From assembly GCA_017472905.1 (NCBI GenBank), contig JAFUNW010000299.1, positions 1 to 8,428 on the forward strand: 8,428 nt of DNA. The letters run 5' to 3'. The position numbers were made by a program, and so were the translations under genes. Source of the DNA: Bacteroidaceae bacterium (GTDB taxonomy: Bacteria; Bacteroidota; Bacteroidia; Bacteroidales; Bacteroidaceae). Below the pieces are notes generated by a model. That model worked only from the letters and a program-made list of their open reading frames with translations, did not search any database and had not been told where the DNA came from. Positions 1 through 6,474 of the stretch are shown here, piece by piece (within the stretch, counting starts at the first letter, position 1; each line of letters opens with the position of its first letter).

Positions 1-972
1 AAGCAATACATCCTTTCGCAAGTACCGGAAGGACGGCATTTCCCTGATTCATTGATACATCTTCGACCTGAAGCAGAAAACTGGGCAGGTCTACGCGAAG
101 AGGTATTGGCCGGATACCACCGTCCCGATCGCGAAGAGGTATTGGCCATTCTGGACAGTGACCTGCCGAACAACGAAAAGAAGCTTCGTTTACAACGTCT
201 CGATGGACGAAGAAGCTGGCGATACATCTTGCGCAACATCATGCCGAAGTTGCGCTATGCCACATGGGTCTCTGTTTGGCAACCGATTCTGAAACCGACA
301 GAGCAACAGGCTTTGCCTACCCTTGTACAAGCAGAAGAACCTGCCGAAATGCAACCGGTAGACATCACACGGAAGCAAAGTCGCACAGTCGTGGCATTAA
401 AGACCAACCTGCTTTACGACCTTCTCATGTGGGCCAATGTCTCTGTGGAAGTGCCTTTCCGTATTCGCGGACATCAGTTCTCGGTGCTCTATCAACACCA
501 ATTCCCTTGGTGGACATGGGGAGAGAACGACAACAAATATTGCAACCGCTTCCTATCCATCGGAGGAGAAGCACGTTGGTGGTTTGCTCCCCAATACCAT
601 GCTGCCACAACTCGCCGGGCTGAGCGCGATTGCCTGACCGGATGGTATGTAGGACTCTACGGAATGGGAGGCAAATGGGATTTCGAATGGAAGCGAGACC
701 TCTGTTATCAAGGAGAGTTCTGGAGCACCGGACTAAGTGTAGGATATGCCATGCCACTCGGACGTTGGGCAAACATGGAGTTCGGCCTTTCTGCCGGATA
801 TGCCAACATTCCCTATCGAGGATTCACGCCGACCGAGGATTATAGTCAGCTGATTCGTGATCCGGAAAAGAGAGGTACATGGCATTACATCGGGCCTACC
901 CGCGCCGAGGTTTCTTTAGTCATCCCCCTGAAATTGACCAAAACATTCAAGTGGAAAGGAGGGGAAAGATGA
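1..972 (+). CDS. DUF3575 domain protein, 5'-truncated by the window
   Basis: The reading frame is open from base 1 to the TGA at 970-972, giving 323 residues, so the true start lies upstream. The TTG at 52 is only an internal codon. Codons 1-35 resemble the tail of an OmpA-like periplasmic module, ending in a Glu-Asn-Trp-x-Gly-Leu motif near codons 26-31. A charged linker follows. From about codon 134 (KTNLLYDLLMWANVSVE) to the end the protein matches DUF3575, with alternating aromatic and polar residues typical of an outer-membrane beta-barrel; several Trp and Tyr sit near codons 158-200. Proteins of this kind commonly lie at the head of Bacteroidales fimbrial clusters. A role in the outer membrane beside fimbria assembly is inference; no catalytic motif is visible. 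The stop overlaps the next gene's start (ATGA), so the two are probably translationally coupled. Confidence 0.85.
   Translation, partial: KQYILSQVPEGRHFPDSLIHLRPEAENWAGLREEVLAGYHRPDREEVLAILDSDLPNNEKKLRLQRLDGRRSWRYILRNIMPKLRYATWVSVWQPILKPTEQQALPTLVQAEEPAEMQPVDITRKQSRTVVALKTNLLYDLLMWANVSVEVPFRIRGHQFSVLYQHQFPWWTWGENDNKYCNRFLSIGGEARWWFAPQYHAATTRRAERDCLTGWYVGLYGMGGKWDFEWKRDLCYQGEFWSTGLSVGYAMPLGRWANMEFGLSAGYANIPYRGFTPTEDYSQLIRDPEKRGTWHYIGPTRAEVSLVIPLKLTKTFKWKGGER
94..147 (+). repeat. Two perfect 18-base direct copies inside the DUF3575 gene
   Basis: The 18 bases cgcgaagaggtattggcc occur at 94-111 and again at 130-147, separated by 18 bases. Both copies lie in the same frame and encode Arg-Glu-Glu-Val-Leu-Ala twice within 18 residues. 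Identity stops at both edges. The 36-base period is a whole number of codons, so gain or loss of one unit would keep the frame. Confidence 0.8.
956..962 (+). promoter_or_regulatory. Strong Shine-Dalgarno site for the DUF5119 gene
   Basis: AAGGAGG lies six bases before the ATG at 969 and inside the last codons of the preceding gene. Bacteroidales often lack such sites, and no other gene start in this window has one this strong. It decides the start at 969 over the in-frame ATG at 1026, and with the 4-base overlap it points to coupled translation. Confidence 0.75.
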
Positions 973-2048
973 AAAGAGCAAAAAAGGTTTGCACACACCT
1001 ATTATATAATAAGGTGGGAAAATGCATGTCGCTCCTGCTGCTGATCCTTTTTACAGCCTGCGAACATCGTCCGCTGACCGACCTGACCGATACGCACTAT
1101 GTACGCATCTATCTGGATGAACATCTGCGAAACGTCAACTACGGATTCTACGATGAAACGAAAGAGAAACCGAAATATAAAACGCCCCAAGCAGTACGCG
1201 TAACGCTAAGCGACCCGGAGACCGGAAAGGTGGTTAGCCAACGCTATTTGCAGGAAGGAGGCTCCGATGAACGGGGTAATTACCTGCATGGATACATCTC
1301 GGCTGCACCGGGAGAATACAATCTGTTGGCATACAACTTCGACACGGAGGCCACACACATCAACAACGAGAACTCCTACAATGACATGGAGGTGTACACC
1401 AACATCATTGACGAGTCGTTGAGCAACCGCCTGCAAAGTGTACGAGCCGATGAGCCGACACGACTCGGAGACATCCGATACGAACCGGACCATGTGTTCA
1501 TCTCTTCCATCAAGGGGATACAGCTCAAATCGACACCGCAAGCCGACACCCTGCAAACTCCCAAAGGAGAATATCTTTTGGCACAAAGTGTCACCAAGAC
1601 CTATTACATGCAGGTGAATGTCAAAGGAGTGGAATATGTACGTTCGGCCGTAGCTCTCATCACCGGCATGTCCGGCTCAGTAAAGATGAGCGACCGTTCG
1701 CTAATGCCGGAAAGAGTATCCAGCATCTACTTCAACTTGAAGAACGCAAGTAGCAAAGCTCGCACAGGAGACAATGTACATGTGGCTTATGCCTCGTTCA
1801 ATACATTCGGGAAACTACCGCAAACGGAAGGATACATCGAAATCACTTTCGAGTTCAATACCATTTACGGTACCACCCAAACGGAAGTGATTCGCGTAAC
1901 AGATATGTTTGAAACCGAACAAGTAAAAGAGAAACAATGGATTATCATTGACAAAACCATTGAAATCATCCCGCCCGAAAGCTCTACCGGAGGATTATCA
2001 CCGGGAGTAAACGAATGGGAAGAAATCAAGGGAGAAATAACGATATAG
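969..2048 (+). CDS. DUF5119 family fimbrial lipoprotein (probable base/anchor)
   Basis: The product is 359 residues. A basic N-terminus and hydrophobic stretch end in a lipobox-like FTAC with Cys31, so a lipoprotein is expected. The ATG at 969 is preferred because of its ribosome binding site; the ATG at 1026 would give a shorter signal peptide of the same kind. The mature sequence from CEHRPLTDLTDTHYVRIYLDE through LLAYNF and GMSGS matches my memory of the DUF5119 family found in Bacteroides fimbrial loci. The C-terminus has a Trp-containing terminal strand (W350, then EITI), as in fimbrillins. Unlike the four downstream subunits it has no Thr-Arg site close after the lipid cysteine; the first one is deep in the protein. 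It may therefore keep its lipid and act as the membrane anchor, as Mfa2/FimB do in Porphyromonas. That role is inference. It overlaps the upstream gene by 4 bases. Confidence 0.85.
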   Translation: MKRAKKVCTHLLYNKVGKCMSLLLLILFTACEHRPLTDLTDTHYVRIYLDEHLRNVNYGFYDETKEKPKYKTPQAVRVTLSDPETGKVVSQRYLQEGGSDERGNYLHGYISAAPGEYNLLAYNFDTEATHINNENSYNDMEVYTNIIDESLSNRLQSVRADEPTRLGDIRYEPDHVFISSIKGIQLKSTPQADTLQTPKGEYLLAQSVTKTYYMQVNVKGVEYVRSAVALITGMSGSVKMSDRSLMPERVSSIYFNLKNASSKARTGDNVHVAYASFNTFGKLPQTEGYIEITFEFNTIYGTTQTEVIRVTDMFETEQVKEKQWIIIDKTIEIIPPESSTGGLSPGVNEWEEIKGEITI

Positions 2049-2254
2049 GAAATTGACGTTTCGCATGTAGATTTACCATGTCTCTGCCATCCTGAGCGAA
2101 GTCGACCATACCTTAATAAAGAATCAGAAGAGGTTTTCGATGAGGCATAGCCGAATAAGGATTTCAGAGAACCACAAAAAAGAAAGAAAAAGGAAATAAA
2201 AACAAAAGAAAGAAAATTATAACAAACAACAATTTATTTTTAAAACAAAAGATT
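2049..2254 (+). promoter_or_regulatory. 206-base gap before the fimbrillin, with A-rich leader
   Basis: This is the longest non-coding stretch in the window and the likely place for a promoter driving the fimbrillin. I found no convincing Bacteroides -33 TTTG / -7 TAnnTTTG pair, so no promoter is assigned. From about 2167 to the ATG the sequence is mostly A with scattered G and C and few T, so the transcript should be nearly unstructured. This resembles the A-rich, Shine-Dalgarno-free leaders of highly translated Bacteroidales genes. No intrinsic terminator is visible after the DUF5119 gene, so readthrough from upstream is also possible. Confidence 0.5.
2088..2107 (+). repeat. Possible remnant of a dispersed intergenic repeat
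   Basis: The bases catcctgagcgaagtcga match the left and central part of a partly palindromic sequence that I remember recurring in intergenic regions of Bacteroidetes, usually followed by AGGAT. Here the right arm is replaced by ccatac, so the palindrome is incomplete. Assignment is from memory and needs a genome-wide search. GTCGAC at 2101-2106 is a small palindrome within it. Confidence 0.35.
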
Positions 2255-3289
2255 ATGAAAAAGTTTATGCTTTTTGCAGCCGCAGCAAGTGCAGCACTTG
2301 TAGGTTGCGTGAATGACGAACAAATGGAAATGGCACAAGAGGCCAAGAAAGTAAGCTTTGACACTCCGGTGATGGCTACGCAGACGAGAGCAAATGTTAA
2401 AGGTGAAATGAACAATGGTACAACGTATAACACCAACGAAAATTTCGTAGTTTATGCCAAGAAATCAAGCGAAGAATTGACGATGGACACATGGACTAGC
2501 GGTACCAACTTCTGGAAAGACGGTGAAGGCCTAACTGTAACTTACAAAAATGCCGGTGATTGGGAACATGCAAGTGATGTTTATTACTGGCCCAAAGACG
2601 GTTACCTCTCTTTTGCAGCCTATTCACCTGCAGCTTTGGATGCAAACGGTGGAACTGTAACTTACGGTAACGGAGGTTGGGTAGTTACAGATTTCAAAGT
2701 TAATTCTACTGTTGGTAACCAAATTGATTTGATGGTATCCGAACCGGTTATGAACCAAACTGAACCGAATACAGAAACCGCAGTAACCATTGACTTCAAA
2801 CATGTGTTGTCTTCGATTGTATTCTCTGTCATTGAAAACGATGATAATCACTCATACCAAATTAATTCTGTAACTGTTAATGGTAATATTGCCATGACCG
2901 GAAGCATGAACAACAGTTTGCAATGGGGACACAACGGTCAAACTGCTACAACTCTGACTAAAAATAATGTTAACTATAAGGTACTAACAACAGCAACCGA
3001 ATTCTTAAATGGAGAAAACGCAATGTTGTTGATTCCTCAAACAGGAATTGGAGATGTAGAAGTAACATTGAATATCACAAGAACTGCAGATGGAACGAAT
3101 GTAACTGAAACTTACGATAAAACAGTTAAGTTCTCAGAATTTGCAATCAGCGGAGGTTCAGGTTCTGTAACTGAATGGCAAGTTGGCAAGCGCTACGTTT
3201 ACAACTTTACCATTGGTGGAACCAAGAAGATTTTCTTTGCTCCGACCGTTACAAACTGGGAAACAGTTACTTTGAACGTAGAAATCTAA
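2255..3289 (+). CDS. Fimbrillin family lipoprotein precursor, probable major subunit
   Basis: The product is 344 residues, close to the usual size of FimA/Mfa1-like subunits. MKKFMLF followed by an Ala-rich core ends in the lipobox LVGC with Cys18, which is the only cysteine. QTRA at residues 43-46 is a likely cleavage site for a trypsin-like protease (after Arg45), the known maturation step in type V fimbriae. The mid region, including VYYWPKDGYLSFAAYSP, is typical of Mfa-like-1 fimbrillins. The last strands are FAPTVTNWETVTLNVEI, with W335 in the conserved Trp position. Thr and Asn are abundant, as in surface shaft proteins. The dedicated A-rich leader and the hairpin just after the gene suggest the highest expression in the cluster, hence the call as main shaft subunit; that is inference. 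The gene is clearly more AT-rich than the two upstream: 17 of 60 bases are G or C at 2821-2880, against 28 of 60 at 1081-1140. Confidence 0.88.
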   Translation: MKKFMLFAAAASAALVGCVNDEQMEMAQEAKKVSFDTPVMATQTRANVKGEMNNGTTYNTNENFVVYAKKSSEELTMDTWTSGTNFWKDGEGLTVTYKNAGDWEHASDVYYWPKDGYLSFAAYSPAALDANGGTVTYGNGGWVVTDFKVNSTVGNQIDLMVSEPVMNQTEPNTETAVTIDFKHVLSSIVFSVIENDDNHSYQINSVTVNGNIAMTGSMNNSLQWGHNGQTATTLTKNNVNYKVLTTATEFLNGENAMLLIPQTGIGDVEVTLNITRTADGTNVTETYDKTVKFSEFAISGGSGSVTEWQVGKRYVYNFTIGGTKKIFFAPTVTNWETVTLNVEI

Positions 3290-3317
3290 TCTAAATTAAA
3301 AGTAAATATTCATAATC

Positions 3318-3358
3318 TTGGGTGTATAGGGGCTTCGGCCTCTATACGAACATCCCAA
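3318..3358 (+). promoter_or_regulatory. Intercistronic UUCG-capped stem-loop
   Basis: The arms 3324-3333 (GTATAGGGGC) and 3338-3347 (GCCTCTATAC) form a 10-pair stem with one G-U wobble, closed by C(UUCG)G, an exceptionally stable tetraloop. TTGGG at 3318-3322 can also pair with CCCAA at 3354-3358 across an uneven internal loop. No T-tract follows on either strand, so it is not a classic intrinsic terminator. It starts 28 bases after the fimbrillin stop and ends 8 bases before the next ATG. Likely roles are protecting the fimbrillin transcript's 3' end, partial attenuation, or limiting translation of the next gene. Confidence 0.75.
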
Positions 3359-3366
3359 AGAAAACA

Positions 3367-4656
3367 ATGCCGATGAAACCGATTCGTCTGTTATTAATCT
3401 ACCTGACAACTCTAATGTTGGTCGGTTGCGATAAAGAAGAGAAACAAGATAGCCTCTTCCCATTCGAATCTGCCACACTGCCTCTTAAATGGTCTGTACT
3501 CCCGGTAGAAAGCATGCAAGGAACACGCTCTCTCATAGAAAACAATGAGGGGCTACAAGACGCATGCGCAGCTACAACAGGAGAGGGCATCGGTATATGG
3601 GGAGATTATGAAATAGCAACAAACAACGGAATTGATACGATTGTAGGATTCCTCAAAGGTTCTGAGGGAAAAGGCGTAAAAATTATCTATTACGGAGACC
3701 GTGAAGATGATAGCCCTTCGAAATGGGATTATGAGAATGAGGATGAAGCAGCTTATTGGGAGTTGGGAGGAAAATATATCTTCCGAGCCTATTATCCACA
3801 AACTGCAGTAAAAGAGAACGTAGTAGCGTCTTCCAATGCAACTACGTTCGTTATTGATTATAATACAACTAAATTACAAGAAGATTTGATGGTTGCTTAC
3901 CAGCCCATCAACACCATGCAATGGAATTTGTCGGAACCGGTACCTTTAAAGTTTCGTCATGCTTTGGCCGGACTTGGTTTTCAATTCCAGTTTGAAGAAG
4001 GATTGTATGAAACGGATTACCTGACCAGTTGTTGGCTGCAAAACACCTCAGCCCGTGACTTTACCAGTGTGGGTATGTTGGCCTATGGAACGGAAGACCC
4101 CAATAACAACTATGAATACAATCCCAATTGGTTAGACTGGCATGAGAGTTATAATTCACCGGCAACCGAACGGATGTATTATTGGGAAAGCTTGCGCGAT
4201 GATACACACACGGATGGAGGAATCAAAATTCAACGTACCAGTACAACAAACAACAAAGCGACAGCTTATACAAACGAAGAGAAAACAACCCAAGGATATT
4301 CTTTGCTGAACAACAACGGATACGTTCTCATTATTCCGCAACCATCAGAAGGTTCGGTACAACTTTGCTTCACCACCTACGAAGGTGGCGAAACGGTATA
4401 TCGAATCCCGATACCAATAAAGACCGGAACCAGCACAGAGAGACAACGAGCCAATAATTCGTATGACGAAAACAATACATTAATATTAGGAGATGCCAAA
4501 GATACTGAACCGATAGATGAATTCGGATATGGTACCGACTTTGTAGCCGGATACCTCTATTCTTACATGGTGACTATCTCAAAAACGAACTTGGGGCTTT
4601 CACTTAAGATCGCTCCTTGGAACGAATTGAAATCATCGTTTGACATCAGTTTCTAA
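3367..4656 (+). CDS. Fimbrillin-like lipoprotein, accessory subunit
   Basis: The product is 429 residues from the ATG at 3367; the ATG at 3373 would remove two residues. Earlier in-frame codons lie inside the stem-loop and are unlikely starts. The signal peptide MPMKPIRLLLIYLTTLMLVG ends in LVGC with Cys21. GTRS at 52-55 is a probable protease site (after Arg54). The body looks like the Mfa-like-1 fold: YIFRAYYP near the expected strand, LKFRHALAGLGFQFQF in the central strand region, and IAPWNELKSSFDISF as the C-terminal strand with W418. It is about 85 residues longer than the upstream fimbrillin, and the extra length is largely polar loops rich in Asn, Tyr and Glu around residues 235-330. 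Its place after the hairpin suggests a less abundant accessory or tip-proximal subunit. Which position it holds in the fibre cannot be read from sequence. Confidence 0.8.
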   Translation: MPMKPIRLLLIYLTTLMLVGCDKEEKQDSLFPFESATLPLKWSVLPVESMQGTRSLIENNEGLQDACAATTGEGIGIWGDYEIATNNGIDTIVGFLKGSEGKGVKIIYYGDREDDSPSKWDYENEDEAAYWELGGKYIFRAYYPQTAVKENVVASSNATTFVIDYNTTKLQEDLMVAYQPINTMQWNLSEPVPLKFRHALAGLGFQFQFEEGLYETDYLTSCWLQNTSARDFTSVGMLAYGTEDPNNNYEYNPNWLDWHESYNSPATERMYYWESLRDDTHTDGGIKIQRTSTTNNKATAYTNEEKTTQGYSLLNNNGYVLIIPQPSEGSVQLCFTTYEGGETVYRIPIPIKTGTSTERQRANNSYDENNTLILGDAKDTEPIDEFGYGTDFVAGYLYSYMVTISKTNLGLSLKIAPWNELKSSFDISF

Positions 4657-4674
4657 CCAAACAAACTGAACTGC

Positions 4675-6396
4675 ATGATAAAGAAAACATTGAACTATCT
4701 CTTACCTCTATTGCTTCCTCTCTTTTTATTCGTTTCATGCGATCAAAAAGAGGATACGTTCATTGCGCCCACAAATGAAGCGGTTAACCTAACCATTTCA
4801 TTGAAGGTTCCCCGTATAGAACTGACACGCGGAGTCAGTGATGACCCACGAAACGAGAATTTATCGTGGAGCCAAGCCGAACGATTGGCAGACGGACGCG
4901 AACTTTACCATGTCACTCTCTTCCTTATAGAAGAAACTACCAAACAATTGGTAGGGATACGCGACATTGAATACGGAAGTCCACACATCAGTGACGGAAT
5001 AGAAGAGGAAGACAATAAAGACGAAGATGAAGATAGTTATGGAGCCAATGGATTCAGTGAGGATGGAACAGTAAATATCCATGCAGAAACCGGAACGGAG
5101 GTAACGTTCAACTTCCTCTATGACCATCCACGTCATGGAGATTGTGAAAAGCTACGGCGAGGAAACTTCAAGTTGCTAGTGGTAGCCAACCATACGGCAC
5201 GAGGTAGTTATACCGGCTTGACTGATAATGGAACCAGCCTAGAGGATTTAGTGAATAAGATAAAGGAGGATTTCGATATTGTAGAGAGAACCGGAGTAGA
5301 TGACTTTTTTGATACTTATTCCGAATTCTTCGACTTCAAAATCCATGCCGGTACGGATGGACTATGCTCCCAAACCAATCCACAGCCTTTGACACTGGTA
5401 CAAGACATCGCATTGAATCCGGGCGACAATTACGTAGAAGCAGAATTAAAACGGACCTATTCACGTATTCGCTTGAAAGTGATGAATAACTCTTCGTCTG
5501 TTGAACTAACAGTGAACAGTCTAAGTTTTAGCAACAACTTCACCCAACAGAGTACATATCTGTTTGACGACCCGGACCAACCGGATCGTAAATATACAGG
5601 CTTTACCAAGAGTTCATTGGATGTAGAAAGTACAAATGCATTGACATCTTTCTCCGATGCACCTCTTTCCATTAGAATAAGTTCCGATACAATCGTATTC
5701 GATGCATACATTCTTGAAAGTCGTGATAACGAAGACGAAGGATATTACTATACAATGGACGTAGAATATGAGGGAAAGCAATATGAGCTGCCTTCCAAAA
5801 TCGCATCAGAAGAATCTACCGTAAACGAAATAGAGAGTCGTGTCGTAAGTAATATAGCAGATGTTACGGCATATTTCTTGATAAAAAACACCAGTTCAGG
5901 TAAGTATTTGTACGATAATGGTAATTGGCTATATCAAGGAGCTAGTCGGTCGGACAACAGTTATGAAGATAATTATCTGTGGGCTTTATTGAAACGGGAT
6001 GACGATACGTATTATTTTTATAATAAAGGAACCGGAAAATATATCGGTCGTCCCAATGGATCTACATCCGGCCAAACAGCAATGGTCGCATCGCATGATA
6101 CATATTATAATGTATTTGAATACGATGGAGCACTGTGTATTCAAGCAAACGGAAATGCGAATCTCTGTCTGAATAATTGGGCTGGAAAAGGTACACATCT
6201 TGGCGGCTATTCCCAAGATGGAGGAGGTAAGCATCAATTCTATATGGCGCAACCCGGCGGAAAGAAAAATGCTCAATATACTAATCCTATTTTATTGGAA
6301 ACCATTGATCCCGTGACAGCACAAGTTTCGCAAGTAAAAAGCATCAAACGAAATGATTTCATTGATGTATTAATTACAGTCGCTTACGATGAATGA
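4675..6396 (+). CDS. Fimbrillin-like lipoprotein with lectin-like domain, prematurely stopped
   Basis: The product is 573 residues, starting 18 bases after the previous gene. The signal peptide ends in FVSC with Cys22. ELTRG has Arg52 as a probable protease site. The next 370 residues follow the fimbrillin plan: YHVTLFLIEE near 79-88, RRGNFKLLVVANH in the usual second core strand, and ELKRTYSRIRLKVMN in the later core. An acidic run lies at residues 110-120. Residues about 399-526 form three similar units of roughly 40 residues, the first two sharing N-x-[TG]-[ST]-[SG]-G-K-Y-[LI] and the third ending in HQF; this fits a ricin-type beta-trefoil. The fimbrillin fold resumes with SIKRNDFIDVLITVAYDE. 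A TGA then replaces codon 574, although the same frame continues for 21 codons encoding the expected Trp-containing last strand. Role as a carbohydrate-binding minor or tip adhesin is inference. Confidence 0.82.
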   Translation: MIKKTLNYLLPLLLPLFLFVSCDQKEDTFIAPTNEAVNLTISLKVPRIELTRGVSDDPRNENLSWSQAERLADGRELYHVTLFLIEETTKQLVGIRDIEYGSPHISDGIEEEDNKDEDEDSYGANGFSEDGTVNIHAETGTEVTFNFLYDHPRHGDCEKLRRGNFKLLVVANHTARGSYTGLTDNGTSLEDLVNKIKEDFDIVERTGVDDFFDTYSEFFDFKIHAGTDGLCSQTNPQPLTLVQDIALNPGDNYVEAELKRTYSRIRLKVMNNSSSVELTVNSLSFSNNFTQQSTYLFDDPDQPDRKYTGFTKSSLDVESTNALTSFSDAPLSIRISSDTIVFDAYILESRDNEDEGYYYTMDVEYEGKQYELPSKIASEESTVNEIESRVVSNIADVTAYFLIKNTSSGKYLYDNGNWLYQGASRSDNSYEDNYLWALLKRDDDTYYFYNKGTGKYIGRPNGSTSGQTAMVASHDTYYNVFEYDGALCIQANGNANLCLNNWAGKGTHLGGYSQDGGGKHQFYMAQPGGKKNAQYTNPILLETIDPVTAQVSQVKSIKRNDFIDVLITVAYDE

Positions 6397-6462
6397 AACG
6401 GAGACTTCGAATTCGTAGTAGTACCTTGGAGTGATAAAAAAGCTGAAATAGAATTCAATTGA
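6397..6462 (+). pseudogene. Severed C-terminal strand of the lectin-bearing subunit
   Basis: Directly after the TGA at 6394-6396, the same frame reads NGDFEFVVVP, then WSDKKAEIEFN, then TGA at 6460-6462. This matches the ends of the neighbouring subunits, which place a Trp about ten residues before a terminal Ile or Phe strand. Frame is kept on both sides, so one base substitution explains the stop. Using the downstream stop, the gap to the next ATG is 12 bases, similar to the 18-base gap before this gene. The likely original length is 595 residues. Confidence 0.8.
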
Positions 6463-6474
6463 TTAATCTCATAG

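Noticed and set aside
879..968. An upstream start for the DUF5119 gene at 879
   Set aside because: It would lie deep within the preceding gene and bury the signal peptide; the ATG at 969 has AAGGAGG at the right distance and gives a proper lipoprotein signal.
1206..1586. Minus-strand open frame of 126 codons, and the other minus-strand frames
   Set aside because: They lie opposite strongly supported coding sequence, have no recognisable domains or start signals, and look like frame shadows.
2053..2075. TTGAC at 2053-2057 plus TAGATTTA at 2068-2075 as a promoter
   Set aside because: The second element is one base off the Bacteroides -7 consensus, the first lacks TTTG, and the spacing is much shorter than the usual 19 or more bases.
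2048..2236. Inverted repeats flanking an invertible promoter before the fimbrillin
   Set aside because: The best pair found by eye is six bases (AAATTG near 2050 and CAATTT near 2231), too short for a recombinase site in such AT-rich sequence.
2533..2665. Repeated aactgtaacttac at 2533-2545 and 2653-2665
   Set aside because: Both copies encode a Val-Thr-Tyr strand motif in a Thr-rich beta protein; 13 bases of identity is explained by similar codons.
3324..3347. The stem-loop as a classical rho-independent terminator
   Set aside because: The bases after it on the + strand are A-rich, with no T-tract, and the - strand side lacks one too. The following genes are close-packed and belong to the same system.
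6394..6396. TGA as a selenocysteine codon or programmed readthrough site
   Set aside because: No clear selenocysteine-type hairpin follows directly, selenoprotein fimbrillins are not known to me, and the next base is A. A simple substitution is the more economical explanation.
6360..6462. A frameshift as the cause of the short C-terminus
   Set aside because: The reading frame is identical before and after the TGA, so no insertion or deletion is needed.
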